In this document: one piece after another, positions 9,036-17,078 of the stretch
How positions within the stretch are numbered: position 1 is the first letter of the stretch
Layout of the letters: every line of letters begins with the position of its first letter
Origin: Butyricicoccus sp.
Lineage (GTDB): Bacteria > Bacillota > Clostridia > Oscillospirales > Butyricicoccaceae
Direction of reading: 5' to 3'
Length of the DNA stretch: 53,201 nt
Assembly (NCBI GenBank): GCA_020025755.1
Contig: JAHHRO010000010.1
Span: 1-53,201, forward strand
Notes under the pieces: model-generated
Told to the model about the DNA's origin: nothing
The model's input: the letters and a program-made list of their open reading frames with translations, nothing else
Databases searched by the model: none
Made by a program: the position numbers and the translations under genes

Positions 9036-11645
9036 TCATTCCTTAAACTTATCCAGTCTCTGCTTGGTCTCCAGTCTTCTCTGCCACATTTCTTCTTCCG
9101 TCTTATAGCCTCTCTGCTGCGCCTGATCCTTGGTATACTGTGCGCCAAAAAGCAGATCCAGAATATGAACGGCGTCCTTGCCGCCTGCCTGCATGGAGCC
9201 ACGGCAGGAACCGCAATAGGTCACGACATGATCCTGCGGCATTTCAGCCGTTCTTCTCTCATACAGCCGCTGATACAATTCCGGATTGGAGGAGCAAACC
9301 ATACCGCCCACACCGCAGCAGCGTGTATTGGTTCCATTGTGTTCGATCTCCTCCCACTGATATCCCATCTCATCGAGCAGCCAGCGCACGCTCGCATGGT
9401 GTGTCACTTCATCACGGGTCACACACGAATCATGGATATTGAATACCACATCCGACCCAACGCCCACGCCCTTTGCGCCTTCCGGCAGACCGATGAGGTT
9501 ATACATGAGATCCCAGTAGGAAATGACGCGCTGGTTTTTTGCAGTCTCCTTGAAGATCTTGAAGCAGGATGGGCAGACCGTGATGATGACCTCTGCGCCC
9601 ATTTCGTCCAAAATATCGATCGCCTTTTTGTTACGCTCCTCGAACTTGTCATTCTCTCCAATAAAGCGTGTGACCTTACCGCAGCACTGGAGCAGCGCAC
9701 CGACATTTTCCGCCCCCAGCGCGGATTTCAAGTGCTTCACGACATGCTCGACACCTTCTGGTGTGTACGCTGGAACGGTACAGCCTGGCACAAAGACATA
9801 CTTTGTCTTGGTCGGCTTGGTTTCCTGCTTTGCCTTTTCCGCCGGAGCTGCGGTTACAGTCGTGCAGTAGTCCTCTGCACATTCCTTGATCTGTGCAGCA
9901 TCACTCGGCTTGAGCTGTTCCAACGGTACAAGTCCTCCATTCTCCTCGGCATATGCGTCCTTCATCGCCGTAAAGGTGCTCTTGAGATCGAATTCTTTCG
10001 GGCATTTGAGCGTACACTGGCTGCATTCATTACAGGAATATGCGATCATGCGATCCATATTCTCTACACCCTTTTCCAGATAATCGCGGAACAGTGCCTT
10101 GGGGCAGTCGGTGTAATCATTGAGCATGAGACATTCCTTCATGCACAGCTTACATTCACACTGCCTGCATCGGTCTGCCTCGCGCTGTGCTTCCTCGTGT
10201 GTATATCCCAATGCGACCTCATCAAAGGACTTGATGCGTTCGATCGGATCCAGCTCCTGCATATCCTCTCGCTTGCCGGGGATCTTAGACCAGTCGGTCG
10301 GCATTTGCAGCTTGGTTTCATAAGTCCATGTATCCTGAAGTGCTCTCCCCTCGGTCAGGCTCTCTCCCTTGAGGAAGCGCAGGACCGACTGCGCCGCACG
10401 GCGGCCGGTCGCCATTGCCTGAATGACGATCACGGACTCGCCCGATGCATCCCCTGCGATGAATACCTTTTCATTATCCGCAGACTGTAGGGTCAGCTGA
10501 TCGCAGGCGAAGGTCGAATTGGGTCGCTGTGTCAGGATGCCCTTGGCAAATTCTCCCTCTACCCCCTGACCGATCGCAAATACGATGGTATCGACTTCCA
10601 GCTCACGGGTATCCGCTTCATCATAGGATGGCGCAAAGCGACCTTCTGCATCGAACATGGAAACGCATCGTTTGAGGGTCACGCCGCAGACACGGCCGTT
10701 TTCACCCACATGGATCTTCTGGATCGCCTGCGCGTGATTGAACTTGATGCCCTCCTGCCGTGCGCCCTGGATCTCATGGTTGGAGGACGCCATGCTGTCA
10801 AAGCTGTCTTCCAGGCAGATGGAGTATACCTTTGTAACGCCTGGGATACGCAAAGAGGTCCTTGCGCAGTCCATCGCAACATCGCCGCCGCCAACGACCA
10901 GCACAACTTTGCCTGCGCCCTTGACATCCGCCGTCAGGGAAGCCTCTTTCAGATAAGCCGCCGCGCTGAAAATCCCCTCTGCGTCAAAATGCTTGAGGCT
11001 TCTGTCCACACGCCCTTGATGCTTGCCGACTGCTACCACCACGCTGTCAAAGTTTTCTGTCAGTTCAGCAAGGGATTTATCACGGCCGATCTCACAGTTC
11101 AGTTCAAACTGCACACCAAGGCGGTCGAGATAATCGATCTCATGCTCCAGAAGATCGCGCGGCAGACGGTAAGCCGGAATACCTACATGCATCATGCCAC
11201 CACGCACTGGCAGCTTTTCAAAGATGGTCACCGCACAGCCTTCTCTGCGCAGGTCGATCGCCGCCTGTAAGCCAGATGGTCCTGCGCCAATAACTGCGAC
11301 CTTTTTCCCATTCTCCGGTTTTACGGAAATATCCCAGAGTGCTTCCTGATCGAAATTGTCCGCGGCATATCGCTTGAGCGATGCGATCGCCATTGGGCTT
11401 TTGCCCTCGCTCCACTTACATTTTTTTTCGCACGGATGTGCGCAGATCCTTCCCAAGGTCCCCGGCAGAAACAGCTTGTCCCGAATCACCTTGATGGACT
11501 CCTCTCCCTTGCCTTCCTTGATGAGTCTTACATATTCCTTTACATTCGTATGCATCGGACAGGTCGCTTCGCAGGCAGGAGTTTCCTCCCCCATGCAGTT
11601 GTCCACGATCGTCTGCATATTTTCTAGGACCTCTTTTTTTAACAT
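9036..11645 (-). CDS. FAD-dependent NAD(P)H oxidoreductase fused to HdrD-like CCG/Fe-S module
   Basis: This is a fusion of about 869 residues. Residues ~20-100 form the GltD-type Fe-S domain (TPACEATCPMH, GRICAHPCEKKCKW). Two Rossmann motifs follow, VAVIGAGPSGLQAA for FAD and VLVVGGGDVAMDCA for NAD(P)H. Next come Cys-rich cluster motifs (CRQCECKLCMKEC and CNECSQCTLKC), then two CCG repeats (LLQCCGKVT and TRCCGVGGM, each with partner Cys) like those that hold the non-cubane clusters of HdrB/HdrD. I chose the ATG at 11645, which has AGGAGAG upstream. It probably moves electrons between NAD(P)H and a disulfide or quinone-like acceptor. The acceptor is unknown. Confidence 0.85.
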   Translation of the reverse strand: MLKKEVLENMQTIVDNCMGEETPACEATCPMHTNVKEYVRLIKEGKGEESIKVIRDKLFLPGTLGRICAHPCEKKCKWSEGKSPMAIASLKRYAADNFDQEALWDISVKPENGKKVAVIGAGPSGLQAAIDLRREGCAVTIFEKLPVRGGMMHVGIPAYRLPRDLLEHEIDYLDRLGVQFELNCEIGRDKSLAELTENFDSVVVAVGKHQGRVDRSLKHFDAEGIFSAAAYLKEASLTADVKGAGKVVLVVGGGDVAMDCARTSLRIPGVTKVYSICLEDSFDSMASSNHEIQGARQEGIKFNHAQAIQKIHVGENGRVCGVTLKRCVSMFDAEGRFAPSYDEADTRELEVDTIVFAIGQGVEGEFAKGILTQRPNSTFACDQLTLQSADNEKVFIAGDASGESVIVIQAMATGRRAAQSVLRFLKGESLTEGRALQDTWTYETKLQMPTDWSKIPGKREDMQELDPIERIKSFDEVALGYTHEEAQREADRCRQCECKLCMKECLMLNDYTDCPKALFRDYLEKGVENMDRMIAYSCNECSQCTLKCPKEFDLKSTFTAMKDAYAEENGGLVPLEQLKPSDAAQIKECAEDYCTTVTAAPAEKAKQETKPTKTKYVFVPGCTVPAYTPEGVEHVVKHLKSALGAENVGALLQCCGKVTRFIGENDKFEERNKKAIDILDEMGAEVIITVCPSCFKIFKETAKNQRVISYWDLMYNLIGLPEGAKGVGVGSDVVFNIHDSCVTRDEVTHHASVRWLLDEMGYQWEEIEHNGTNTRCCGVGGMVCSSNPELYQRLYERRTAEMPQDHVVTYCGSCRGSMQAGGKDAVHILDLLFGAQYTKDQAQQRGYKTEEEMWQRRLETKQRLDKFKE

Positions 11646-11695
11646 ACAATTCTCTCCTGATTTTTTTATAAACCCATCCACTTGCACAGCAAACC

Positions 11696-12703
11696 TCATC
11701 GCTTGCGGAATGCCTTGAAATCAATTGCAAAAATGAACACTCCTGCCACGATCACAGTGCCCCAGAATGCCAGCGGTAAAGTGATCTCACTCCCAAACAG
11801 AACAGCACTGAAGATGATCGTCCACAGCGCAGCCGTGCTGTTAAGTGCCGTACCCATCGCGGAACCAATGAGATCGACCGCCTTGTACCAGAAAAGGTAG
11901 GTGATGGCACCGAGAATCGCGATCCCAGCATATCCAAATACCAGCCCACGGGATACGATCTGCCCTGCCATAGTATAGCCTCCGATCGCAGGCAGAACGA
12001 TGACTGCATACGCGATCATCGCAATAAAGTACCTCAAACACAGCAGCTGCTGCGGTGATGCCTGAATATGATCTTCATCCTTGATGTGCTTCATTGCAAA
12101 ACCAATGATTACACCTTCCAGTGCCCAGCCCAAAACAGTCAGCACAGCAAACATCACGCCCTTAAAGAAGGTATCCGGCACATTGCCGCTCGGATGAAAG
12201 CCCAGCATGAACGAACCAGTCAGGCTGACTGTAATACCGATCACAGCACGCAGCGATAATTTTTCTTTGAGGATCAGGCAGGACAGGATCGCACCCACTC
12301 CGGGATAAATAACGGAAATACTGGAAGCATAGGGTGCGGTCGCATATGTGATCGCCATAAGATACGCACTCATACCGATCGGGGAACCCACCAGCGCAGC
12401 AATCGCCGTTGCCTTGCCTTTTTTTGTCTTCACAAGCAGGTAGAACACATGCTTCAGCTGCTTTCCAAATAGCAGCACCAAAGCGACCCATAAAAAGCAA
12501 AAACTCTCATGGAAAAATGCCGTTACCAATGGAGAAAGTGCAAAGCTGGTCTCGGAAACACCCTGTGCCATCGCAAATGCCGCGTCGGTAAAAATCCGAT
12601 CCATTCCAACGCGTCCCATCAGTACGCCATCCAGCCCCCATACAATACCAACGAGTATACCAAACAGCAACCCCTTTTTAAATTTTTTCTTACTGACTTC
12701 CAT
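11696..12703 (-). CDS. DMT/EamA family transporter
   Basis: The ~335-residue product has about ten hydrophobic helices in two homologous halves, with the EamA features GLDGVLMGRVGMDR near the start, SSISVIYPGVGAILSCLILKE at mid-length and FGSEITLPLAFWGTVIVAGV at the end. It would export a small metabolite. Either ATG (12709 or 12703) could be used; AAGGAAG upstream is better spaced for 12703. It ends 50 bases before the oxidoreductase gene and is probably co-transcribed with it. The divergent HxlR gene probably controls it. Confidence 0.86.
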   Translation of the reverse strand: MEVSKKKFKKGLLFGILVGIVWGLDGVLMGRVGMDRIFTDAAFAMAQGVSETSFALSPLVTAFFHESFCFLWVALVLLFGKQLKHVFYLLVKTKKGKATAIAALVGSPIGMSAYLMAITYATAPYASSISVIYPGVGAILSCLILKEKLSLRAVIGITVSLTGSFMLGFHPSGNVPDTFFKGVMFAVLTVLGWALEGVIIGFAMKHIKDEDHIQASPQQLLCLRYFIAMIAYAVIVLPAIGGYTMAGQIVSRGLVFGYAGIAILGAITYLFWYKAVDLIGSAMGTALNSTAALWTIIFSAVLFGSEITLPLAFWGTVIVAGVFIFAIDFKAFRKR

Positions 12704-12755
12704 TCTCATCTTCCTTCCTTTTATTTTGATTGTTTTATTTTGCCAGTATCATCTA

Positions 12756-12784
12756 TTGACAATCCCCCCTCGTATTGCTACTAT
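12756..12784 (+). promoter_or_regulatory. Promoter of the HxlR regulator gene
   Basis: TTGACA (12756-12761) and TACTAT (12779-12784) are 17 bases apart, with an extended TGC just before the -10 box. The ribosome site AAGGAG and the ATG at 12830 follow. Confidence 0.6.
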
Positions 12785-12829
12785 AATCGTATATTTCACA
12801 AATCTATTGCATTTTAAGGAGATCATTGT

Positions 12830-13171
12830 ATGGGAAAAAGTTTTCTGCGCGCTATGGAAAACGAGCGGCTGGAGGATTCCGGATTCTACTATACCCTTTT
12901 GCTCATCAGCGGCAAATATAAAGTCGCGATCCTCTATACCCTTGCAACCTTTGAGGTCGTAAGGTTCAATGAATTCAAACGGTTCATCAAAATGATTTCC
13001 TATAAAACCCTGAGTGCCACACTCAAAGAATTGGAGGCAGACAAGCTCATCATCCGCACGGAATACCCCCAGATCCCACCGCGCGTAGAATATCGTCTGT
13101 CCGAGCGTGGCCGCTCCCTGATCCCAGTGCTGGATGCCATCTGCAGCTGGGGCGAACAAAACCGCCTTTGA
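12830..13171 (+). CDS. HxlR family winged-helix transcriptional regulator
   Basis: The 113-residue protein matches the single-domain HxlR family: LLLISGKYKVAILYTLATFEVVRFNEF, KTLSATLKELEADKLI (recognition helix and following strand), and the wing PQIPPRVEYRLSERGRSLIPVLDAI. It binds DNA as a dimer and often responds to electrophiles or redox signals. It is divergent from the EamA transporter and oxidoreductase genes, its likely targets. The start is set by AAGGAG eight bases upstream. The Cys near the C-terminus (ICSWGEQ) could be redox active, but that is only a possibility. Confidence 0.9.
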   Translation: MGKSFLRAMENERLEDSGFYYTLLLISGKYKVAILYTLATFEVVRFNEFKRFIKMISYKTLSATLKELEADKLIIRTEYPQIPPRVEYRLSERGRSLIPVLDAICSWGEQNRL

Positions 13172-14020
13172 GCCTATTCAACCCCATCTGTTTTCATAGG
13201 CGATTTATGTATATTTTTTCAAATCCATCTATAATATCATAGATCGATCTTATTTGCTCTATTATATCTTAATATTAAGAATCTGTACAAGAACTTACTT
13301 TATAGTACAATACTAACCTTCAGGAAAGTGTTTTTGTGTTTTCTGCATAACTATTGGTAAAATATTCCCTATTTTGACCACCATTTTTTATATTTTTCAC
13401 ACATATCTTCCTTCTCTCTACTTTGTGTTGGCACTTGTTTCATATGTTTCAAATCAAGGTTTATACAGCACTGTCAACAACCATCCAGCTGAATTGCACC
13501 TGTGTTTCATGCAAGTATACAAAGCAATACTTTTTTTGTATTCGTAAAGCGTATTTTTGTCCACCTTGTACGGACACTTCTCCCAATGCTTGCCGCAAAA
13601 TCATGGAACGATCCGCACATAAAATATTTTTGACTGATCGTATAGCAGAAGCACACTGCGCCCAAAAAGTTAGAGTGTTTCTGAAAAATCTGTACTGACA
13701 GTTTATTGGGACAAAATAGCCCCTTGATAAGATGATACGAAATTTGAAGCGGCGCGGCGCAGCGTCACCGGTGTCACGCCTGTTGTTAAACGATCTCTGG
13801 AAGAAACCTGTTCCCATGTGTATAATTTGTTTTTGACACAGCAATACCCCCTAATGCGGTGCTTGCAGCAGCCCACATTAGGGGGTATTTTTCTCATTGT
13901 CCGTTTTTATTGGATCTGTTCAGCCGTACAGACGCTTTCTATTTTTTGATACCATTAACTGGCAGACCGATCTTCAAGCTATATCCCCTCTCAAAACGGT
14001 GTATCCTTTCGCCCCTTGTC
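13172..14020. other. 849-base intergenic region without a supported gene
   Basis: Long open frames here (for example 13423-13698 plus and 13461-13844 minus) have no recognisable domain, poor starts and low-complexity composition. The only clear element is the hairpin at 13843-13893. A TATAAT box occurs at 13819-13824. The rest is AT-rich sequence in which I see nothing I can name. Confidence 0.5.
13843..13893 (+). terminator. Intrinsic terminator with no nearby upstream gene
   Basis: Perfect 14-base arms (AATACCCCCTAATG and its complement) enclose a 19-base loop and are followed by TTTTTCT on the plus strand. The nearest plus-strand gene (hxlR) ends about 670 bases upstream, so this may end a small RNA. 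On the minus strand it could also stop the ATPase transcript, but its T-tract is poor in that direction. Confidence 0.6.
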
Positions 14021-16690
14021 TCATTCTGCGCGGAGGATGGGATCGCGCAGGCGTTTCACCCATTTTACAAGCTCCACCTGAATCACTGACAACAAGGAAA
14101 GCCCCAAAACGATCATCCACTGCATACCTGACAGCAGTGTGAGGCGGAATATGCTTTGCAGAGACGGCACAAACAAAATACAGAGCATCAGTGCCGCGGA
14201 CACCGCAAACGATACAAACAGCCAAGGGTTCACGCCTTCCGCACGCACCCAAATCGGTTCGGTATTGGAACGCTGATTAAATGCGCGGAGCATCTGAGAA
14301 AATGCCAGCACACAGAATGCCATCGTTTGTCCTGCCGTATGACCATCTATATGTACACCGATCCAATATCCTACAATGGTCATTGCCGCAACAAAGATTC
14401 CCTGCGTTACCACGCGTCCGATCAAATCCTTTTCAAACAGTGTGCCCGACTTAACCGGATGATGCTTCATGATATTCCTGCTTGCAGGGTCAACGCCCAG
14501 TGCCAATGCAGGCAATGTCGCGGTTGCCAGATTTACCCACAAAATATGCACAGCCAGCAGCGGTGCTTCCCAGTTTAGAAGCGTTGCCACAAACAGCGTC
14601 AAGATCTCCGCAATATTGCCCACAAGCAGGAACTGGATCACCTTTTGGATATTGCGGTATACACGCCGCCCTTCTTTGATTGCATAGGCAATGGTCGTAA
14701 AGCTGTCATCCAGTAAAATCATATCAGATGCATCCTTGGCAACATCTGTACCTGTCACACCCATTGCAACACCGATATCAGCTGCCTTCAGTGCAGGCGA
14801 ATCATTGACACCATCCCCCGTCATTGCCGCAACCTCACCTGTGCGCTTCAAACTCTGGATAATGCGCAGTTTATCCGCTGGCGATACACGCGCAAACACG
14901 GTTGTTGTCTGAACCGCCGCATCCAGTTCCTCGTCTGTCATCGCATCCAGCTCGTCGCCTGAAATCACAGTATTCCCCTGTCGGTAAATGTCCAGTTCCT
15001 TGGCAATCGCAAGGGCTGTCACCTTATGGTCACCTGTAATCATAATGGTGCGGATCCCTGCCTGTCGGCAGGTCTGTACCGCGTGTGCAACCTCCTTGCG
15101 TGGTGGATCGATCATACCCACAACTCCAACAAATGTGAGGTCAAATTCTACATTGTCAGCATCATCTTCCGGCAGCACAGACAGGGTTCGTGTGGCAAAG
15201 CCCAGCACGCGCATTGCATTTGCTGACATATAGAGGCACAGCTTTGTGATATTGGATTTATCCTGTTCCGTAATGGGACGTACCCCTCCTGCCGTCAAGA
15301 TATGGGTACAAAGCGGAAGCATTTCATCCACTGCTCCCTTGGTATACGCCTTGCACTGTCCCTTGATCTGATGCACCGTGGTCATGCGTTTTCGATCCGA
15401 ATCAAAGGGCTGTTCAAACAGGCGCGGATATTGATCCTCCAGCGTTTCATGGTCGATCCCAAAGTTCTGCGCCATATAAATGAGCGCACCCTCCGTCGGG
15501 TCACCAATGATTTCACCCATTCGATCAGGGTCAAAACTCGCATCGTTACAAAGTGCTGCCGCATAGACAAGCTCCTTATAGACTGTCGGATGCTTTTGGA
15601 CGGCTTCGGCAATTGGAGTCGTCCTGCCCGATTCAAAATCCCCATTGATCGCCACTTCTGTTACCGTCATTTTATTGAGCGTCAATGTGCCTGTCTTATC
15701 CGAACAGATCACAGTTGCATTCCCCAACGTTTCCACTGCCGGCAATTTGCGAATGAGCGCATTTTTCTTTGCCATACGCTGTACGCCCAATGCCATGACG
15801 ATCGTTGCCGTTGCAGGCAGTCCCTCCGGAATGATCGAGATCGCCAGAGAGATCGCTACAAGAAACTGTGGGATGAGCGGACGCTGATACAGCGCACCAA
15901 TGAGAAAGATCAAAACACATACGATCAGTCCCACGACTGTCAGCGTTTTTCCGACTGCATCCAGCTTGCGTTTGAGCGGTGTGTCCAGTTCATCCTGTCC
16001 ATCCAGCATGCCTGCAATGCTGCCAACCTCTGTATCCATACCTGTGGCAACCACCACACCAACTGCACGTCCATACGTCACAATGGAAGTGGTATATACC
16101 ATATTGCTGCGGTCACCCAGCGCACAATCTGCCGCAAGCACTTGCTCAGCATCCTTTTCTGCCGGTACCGATTCCCCCGTAAGTGCCGCTTCCTGCACCT
16201 TGAGATTTGCCGAATCGATCAGACGCAGATCTGCCGGAACCATGTCTCCATCGCCCAGCAATACCACATCACCGATGACCAGTTCACGCGCCGGAATGAT
16301 GCTTTCTTCTCCCTCACGCAAAACACGCGCGGTTGGTGCACTCATATTCCGCAATGCTTCAAGCGAGGACTGCGCTTTCTTTTCCTGCACGATCCCAATG
16401 ACTGCATTCACAACAACGATCGTAAAGATGACCGCTGCCTCTGTCCATTCCTGCAATACCGCTGAGAACGCAGCTGCACCAATGAGAATCAGCACCATCG
16501 GATCTATGATCTGTGCTTTCAGCATATTCCAAATGGTCTTGGGTGATTTCGCGCGCAATTCATTGTACCCATTCTGTTTGAGTCTTTCAGCTGCCTCAAC
16601 ATCTGACAAGCCTTCTTCTGATGTGTTCAGTGTTTGATATACCTCGTCTGGCTTGTGTGTATGCCAAGACATCTGTTTGTGATGATCCAT
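14021..16690 (-). CDS. P2-type cation-transporting ATPase (Ca2+-ATPase-like, TM6 aspartate missing)
   Basis: The ~889-residue membrane pump has all core P-type motifs: PEGLPA in TM4, the phosphorylation loop CSDKTGTLTLNKM, GDPTEGAL, and the hinge MTGDGVNDSPALKAADIGVAMG. TM5 keeps NIAE, as in SERCA-type pumps. TM6 reads WVNLATATLPALALGVDP: the Asn and Thr are present but the Asp of the usual NxxTD motif is Ala. The ion is therefore uncertain. I chose the ATG at 16690 (AAGGAG about 13 bases upstream); the frame extends to 16759 but that part overlaps the attenuator. Expression is likely controlled by the leader peptide and terminator at 16711-16875. Confidence 0.92.
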   Translation of the reverse strand: MDHHKQMSWHTHKPDEVYQTLNTSEEGLSDVEAAERLKQNGYNELRAKSPKTIWNMLKAQIIDPMVLILIGAAAFSAVLQEWTEAAVIFTIVVVNAVIGIVQEKKAQSSLEALRNMSAPTARVLREGEESIIPARELVIGDVVLLGDGDMVPADLRLIDSANLKVQEAALTGESVPAEKDAEQVLAADCALGDRSNMVYTTSIVTYGRAVGVVVATGMDTEVGSIAGMLDGQDELDTPLKRKLDAVGKTLTVVGLIVCVLIFLIGALYQRPLIPQFLVAISLAISIIPEGLPATATIVMALGVQRMAKKNALIRKLPAVETLGNATVICSDKTGTLTLNKMTVTEVAINGDFESGRTTPIAEAVQKHPTVYKELVYAAALCNDASFDPDRMGEIIGDPTEGALIYMAQNFGIDHETLEDQYPRLFEQPFDSDRKRMTTVHQIKGQCKAYTKGAVDEMLPLCTHILTAGGVRPITEQDKSNITKLCLYMSANAMRVLGFATRTLSVLPEDDADNVEFDLTFVGVVGMIDPPRKEVAHAVQTCRQAGIRTIMITGDHKVTALAIAKELDIYRQGNTVISGDELDAMTDEELDAAVQTTTVFARVSPADKLRIIQSLKRTGEVAAMTGDGVNDSPALKAADIGVAMGVTGTDVAKDASDMILLDDSFTTIAYAIKEGRRVYRNIQKVIQFLLVGNIAEILTLFVATLLNWEAPLLAVHILWVNLATATLPALALGVDPASRNIMKHHPVKSGTLFEKDLIGRVVTQGIFVAAMTIVGYWIGVHIDGHTAGQTMAFCVLAFSQMLRAFNQRSNTEPIWVRAEGVNPWLFVSFAVSAALMLCILFVPSLQSIFRLTLLSGMQWMIVLGLSLLSVIQVELVKWVKRLRDPILRAE

Positions 16691-16710
16691 GTTGGATAAA
16701 TCACTCCTTC

Positions 16711-16749
16711 TAAAAAATATATTCTGAAACGCCGCACGGCGTATTTCAG
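16711..16749 (-). terminator. Intrinsic terminator in the ATPase leader (attenuator)
   Basis: On the minus strand CTGAAATACGCCG, a TG loop and CGGCGTTTCAG form a hairpin, followed by AATATATTTTTT. It ends just before the ATPase ribosome site, so it can only act on transcripts heading into the ATPase gene. ACGCCG in its 5' arm also occurs in the early codons of the leader peptide, which could pair with CGGCGT instead. Confidence 0.65.
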
Positions 16750-16759
16750 CAAAATGCAA

Positions 16760-16807
16760 ACAGGCATAGCCTGCATCCCAAAAGATATGGGCGCAGGTTA
16801 TGCCTGT
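16760..16807 (-). promoter_or_regulatory. Leader stem-loop containing the leader peptide stop codon
   Basis: ACAGGCATAACCTGC (16793-16807) and GCAGGCTATGCCTGT (16760-16774) pair over 15 bases with one mismatch. The TAA of the leader peptide lies in the 5' arm. A ribosome finishing the leader would melt the stem; one that drops off early would let it form. Confidence 0.65.
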
Positions 16808-16875
16808 AATGGATCATTCTGTATGGTATAAATAGAATTGTTTCGGTCAGCGTCGTTCGCGTCGGCGTCGTCCAT
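16798..16875 (-). CDS. Asp-rich 25-residue leader peptide upstream of the cation ATPase
   Basis: A short frame starts at ATG 16875 behind AGGAGAG (16888-16894) and ends at TAA 16798-16800. It encodes a 25-residue peptide beginning MDDADANDADR, with five Asp in the first ten residues, a later Asn-Asp-Pro and no resemblance to a functional protein. It lies between a strong promoter (16915-16943) and two hairpins leading to the ATPase gene. Acidic N-termini are known to destabilise translating ribosomes when Mg2+ is low, the principle used by enterobacterial MgtL. The inference is that translation of this peptide senses a divalent cation and sets ATPase expression. Short frames can arise by chance. 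Confidence 0.6.
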   Translation of the reverse strand: MDDADANDADRNNSIYTIQNDPLQA

Positions 16876-16914
16876 GATTCTGGTATTCTCTCCTAAAACA
16901 AAATAATTGTGCTT

Positions 16915-16943
16915 ATTATACTTGCCATTTCCCTGATCGTCAA
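16915..16943 (-). promoter_or_regulatory. Promoter of the leader peptide and ATPase transcript
   Basis: TTGACG (16938-16943) and TATAAT (16915-16920) are spaced by exactly 17 bases on the minus strand. Transcription would start near 16908, giving a leader of about 220 bases before the ATPase start. Confidence 0.75.
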
Positions 16944-16980
16944 TCACAAATCTGCAAATTATTTGTTTTGATACATTTTA

Positions 16981-16996
16981 TTTACATTTATGTAAA
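16981..16996. promoter_or_regulatory. Palindrome TTTACAT-NN-ATGTAAA, candidate operator
   Basis: Seven-base perfect arms with a two-base centre lie 37 bases upstream of the ATPase promoter -35 box. A further ATGTAAA half-site occurs at 17001-17007. It may bind a metal- or stress-responsive regulator; the protein is unknown. Confidence 0.4.
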
Positions 16997-17017
16997 TTTC
17001 ATGTAAAGCCCGTGTAT

Positions 17018-17057
17018 AAAAACATAAAAATCACTCCATCTCGTCGAGATGGAGTGA
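17018..17057 (-). terminator. Intrinsic terminator of the fructokinase transcript
   Basis: TCACTCCATCTC, a short loop and GATGGAGTGA are followed on the minus strand by TTTTTATGTTTTT. It lies 21 bases after the fructokinase stop codon. Confidence 0.85.
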
Positions 17058-17078
17058 CCCCATGCTGTTTTGATCCTT

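Noticed and set aside
13461..13844. A 127-codon minus-strand frame in the empty region
   Set aside because: There is no domain and no ribosome site, and the composition is biased by AT-rich DNA.
13700..13893. 6S RNA or SRP RNA
   Set aside because: There is no SRP loop motif and no recognisable 6S open-bubble structure; only a terminator-like hairpin is clear.
16690..16810. A known metal riboswitch (NiCo or yybP-ykoY) before the ATPase
   Set aside because: I looked for the conserved cores of both classes, such as GGGGAGUAG for yybP-ykoY, and did not find them. The parts fit a leader-peptide attenuator better.
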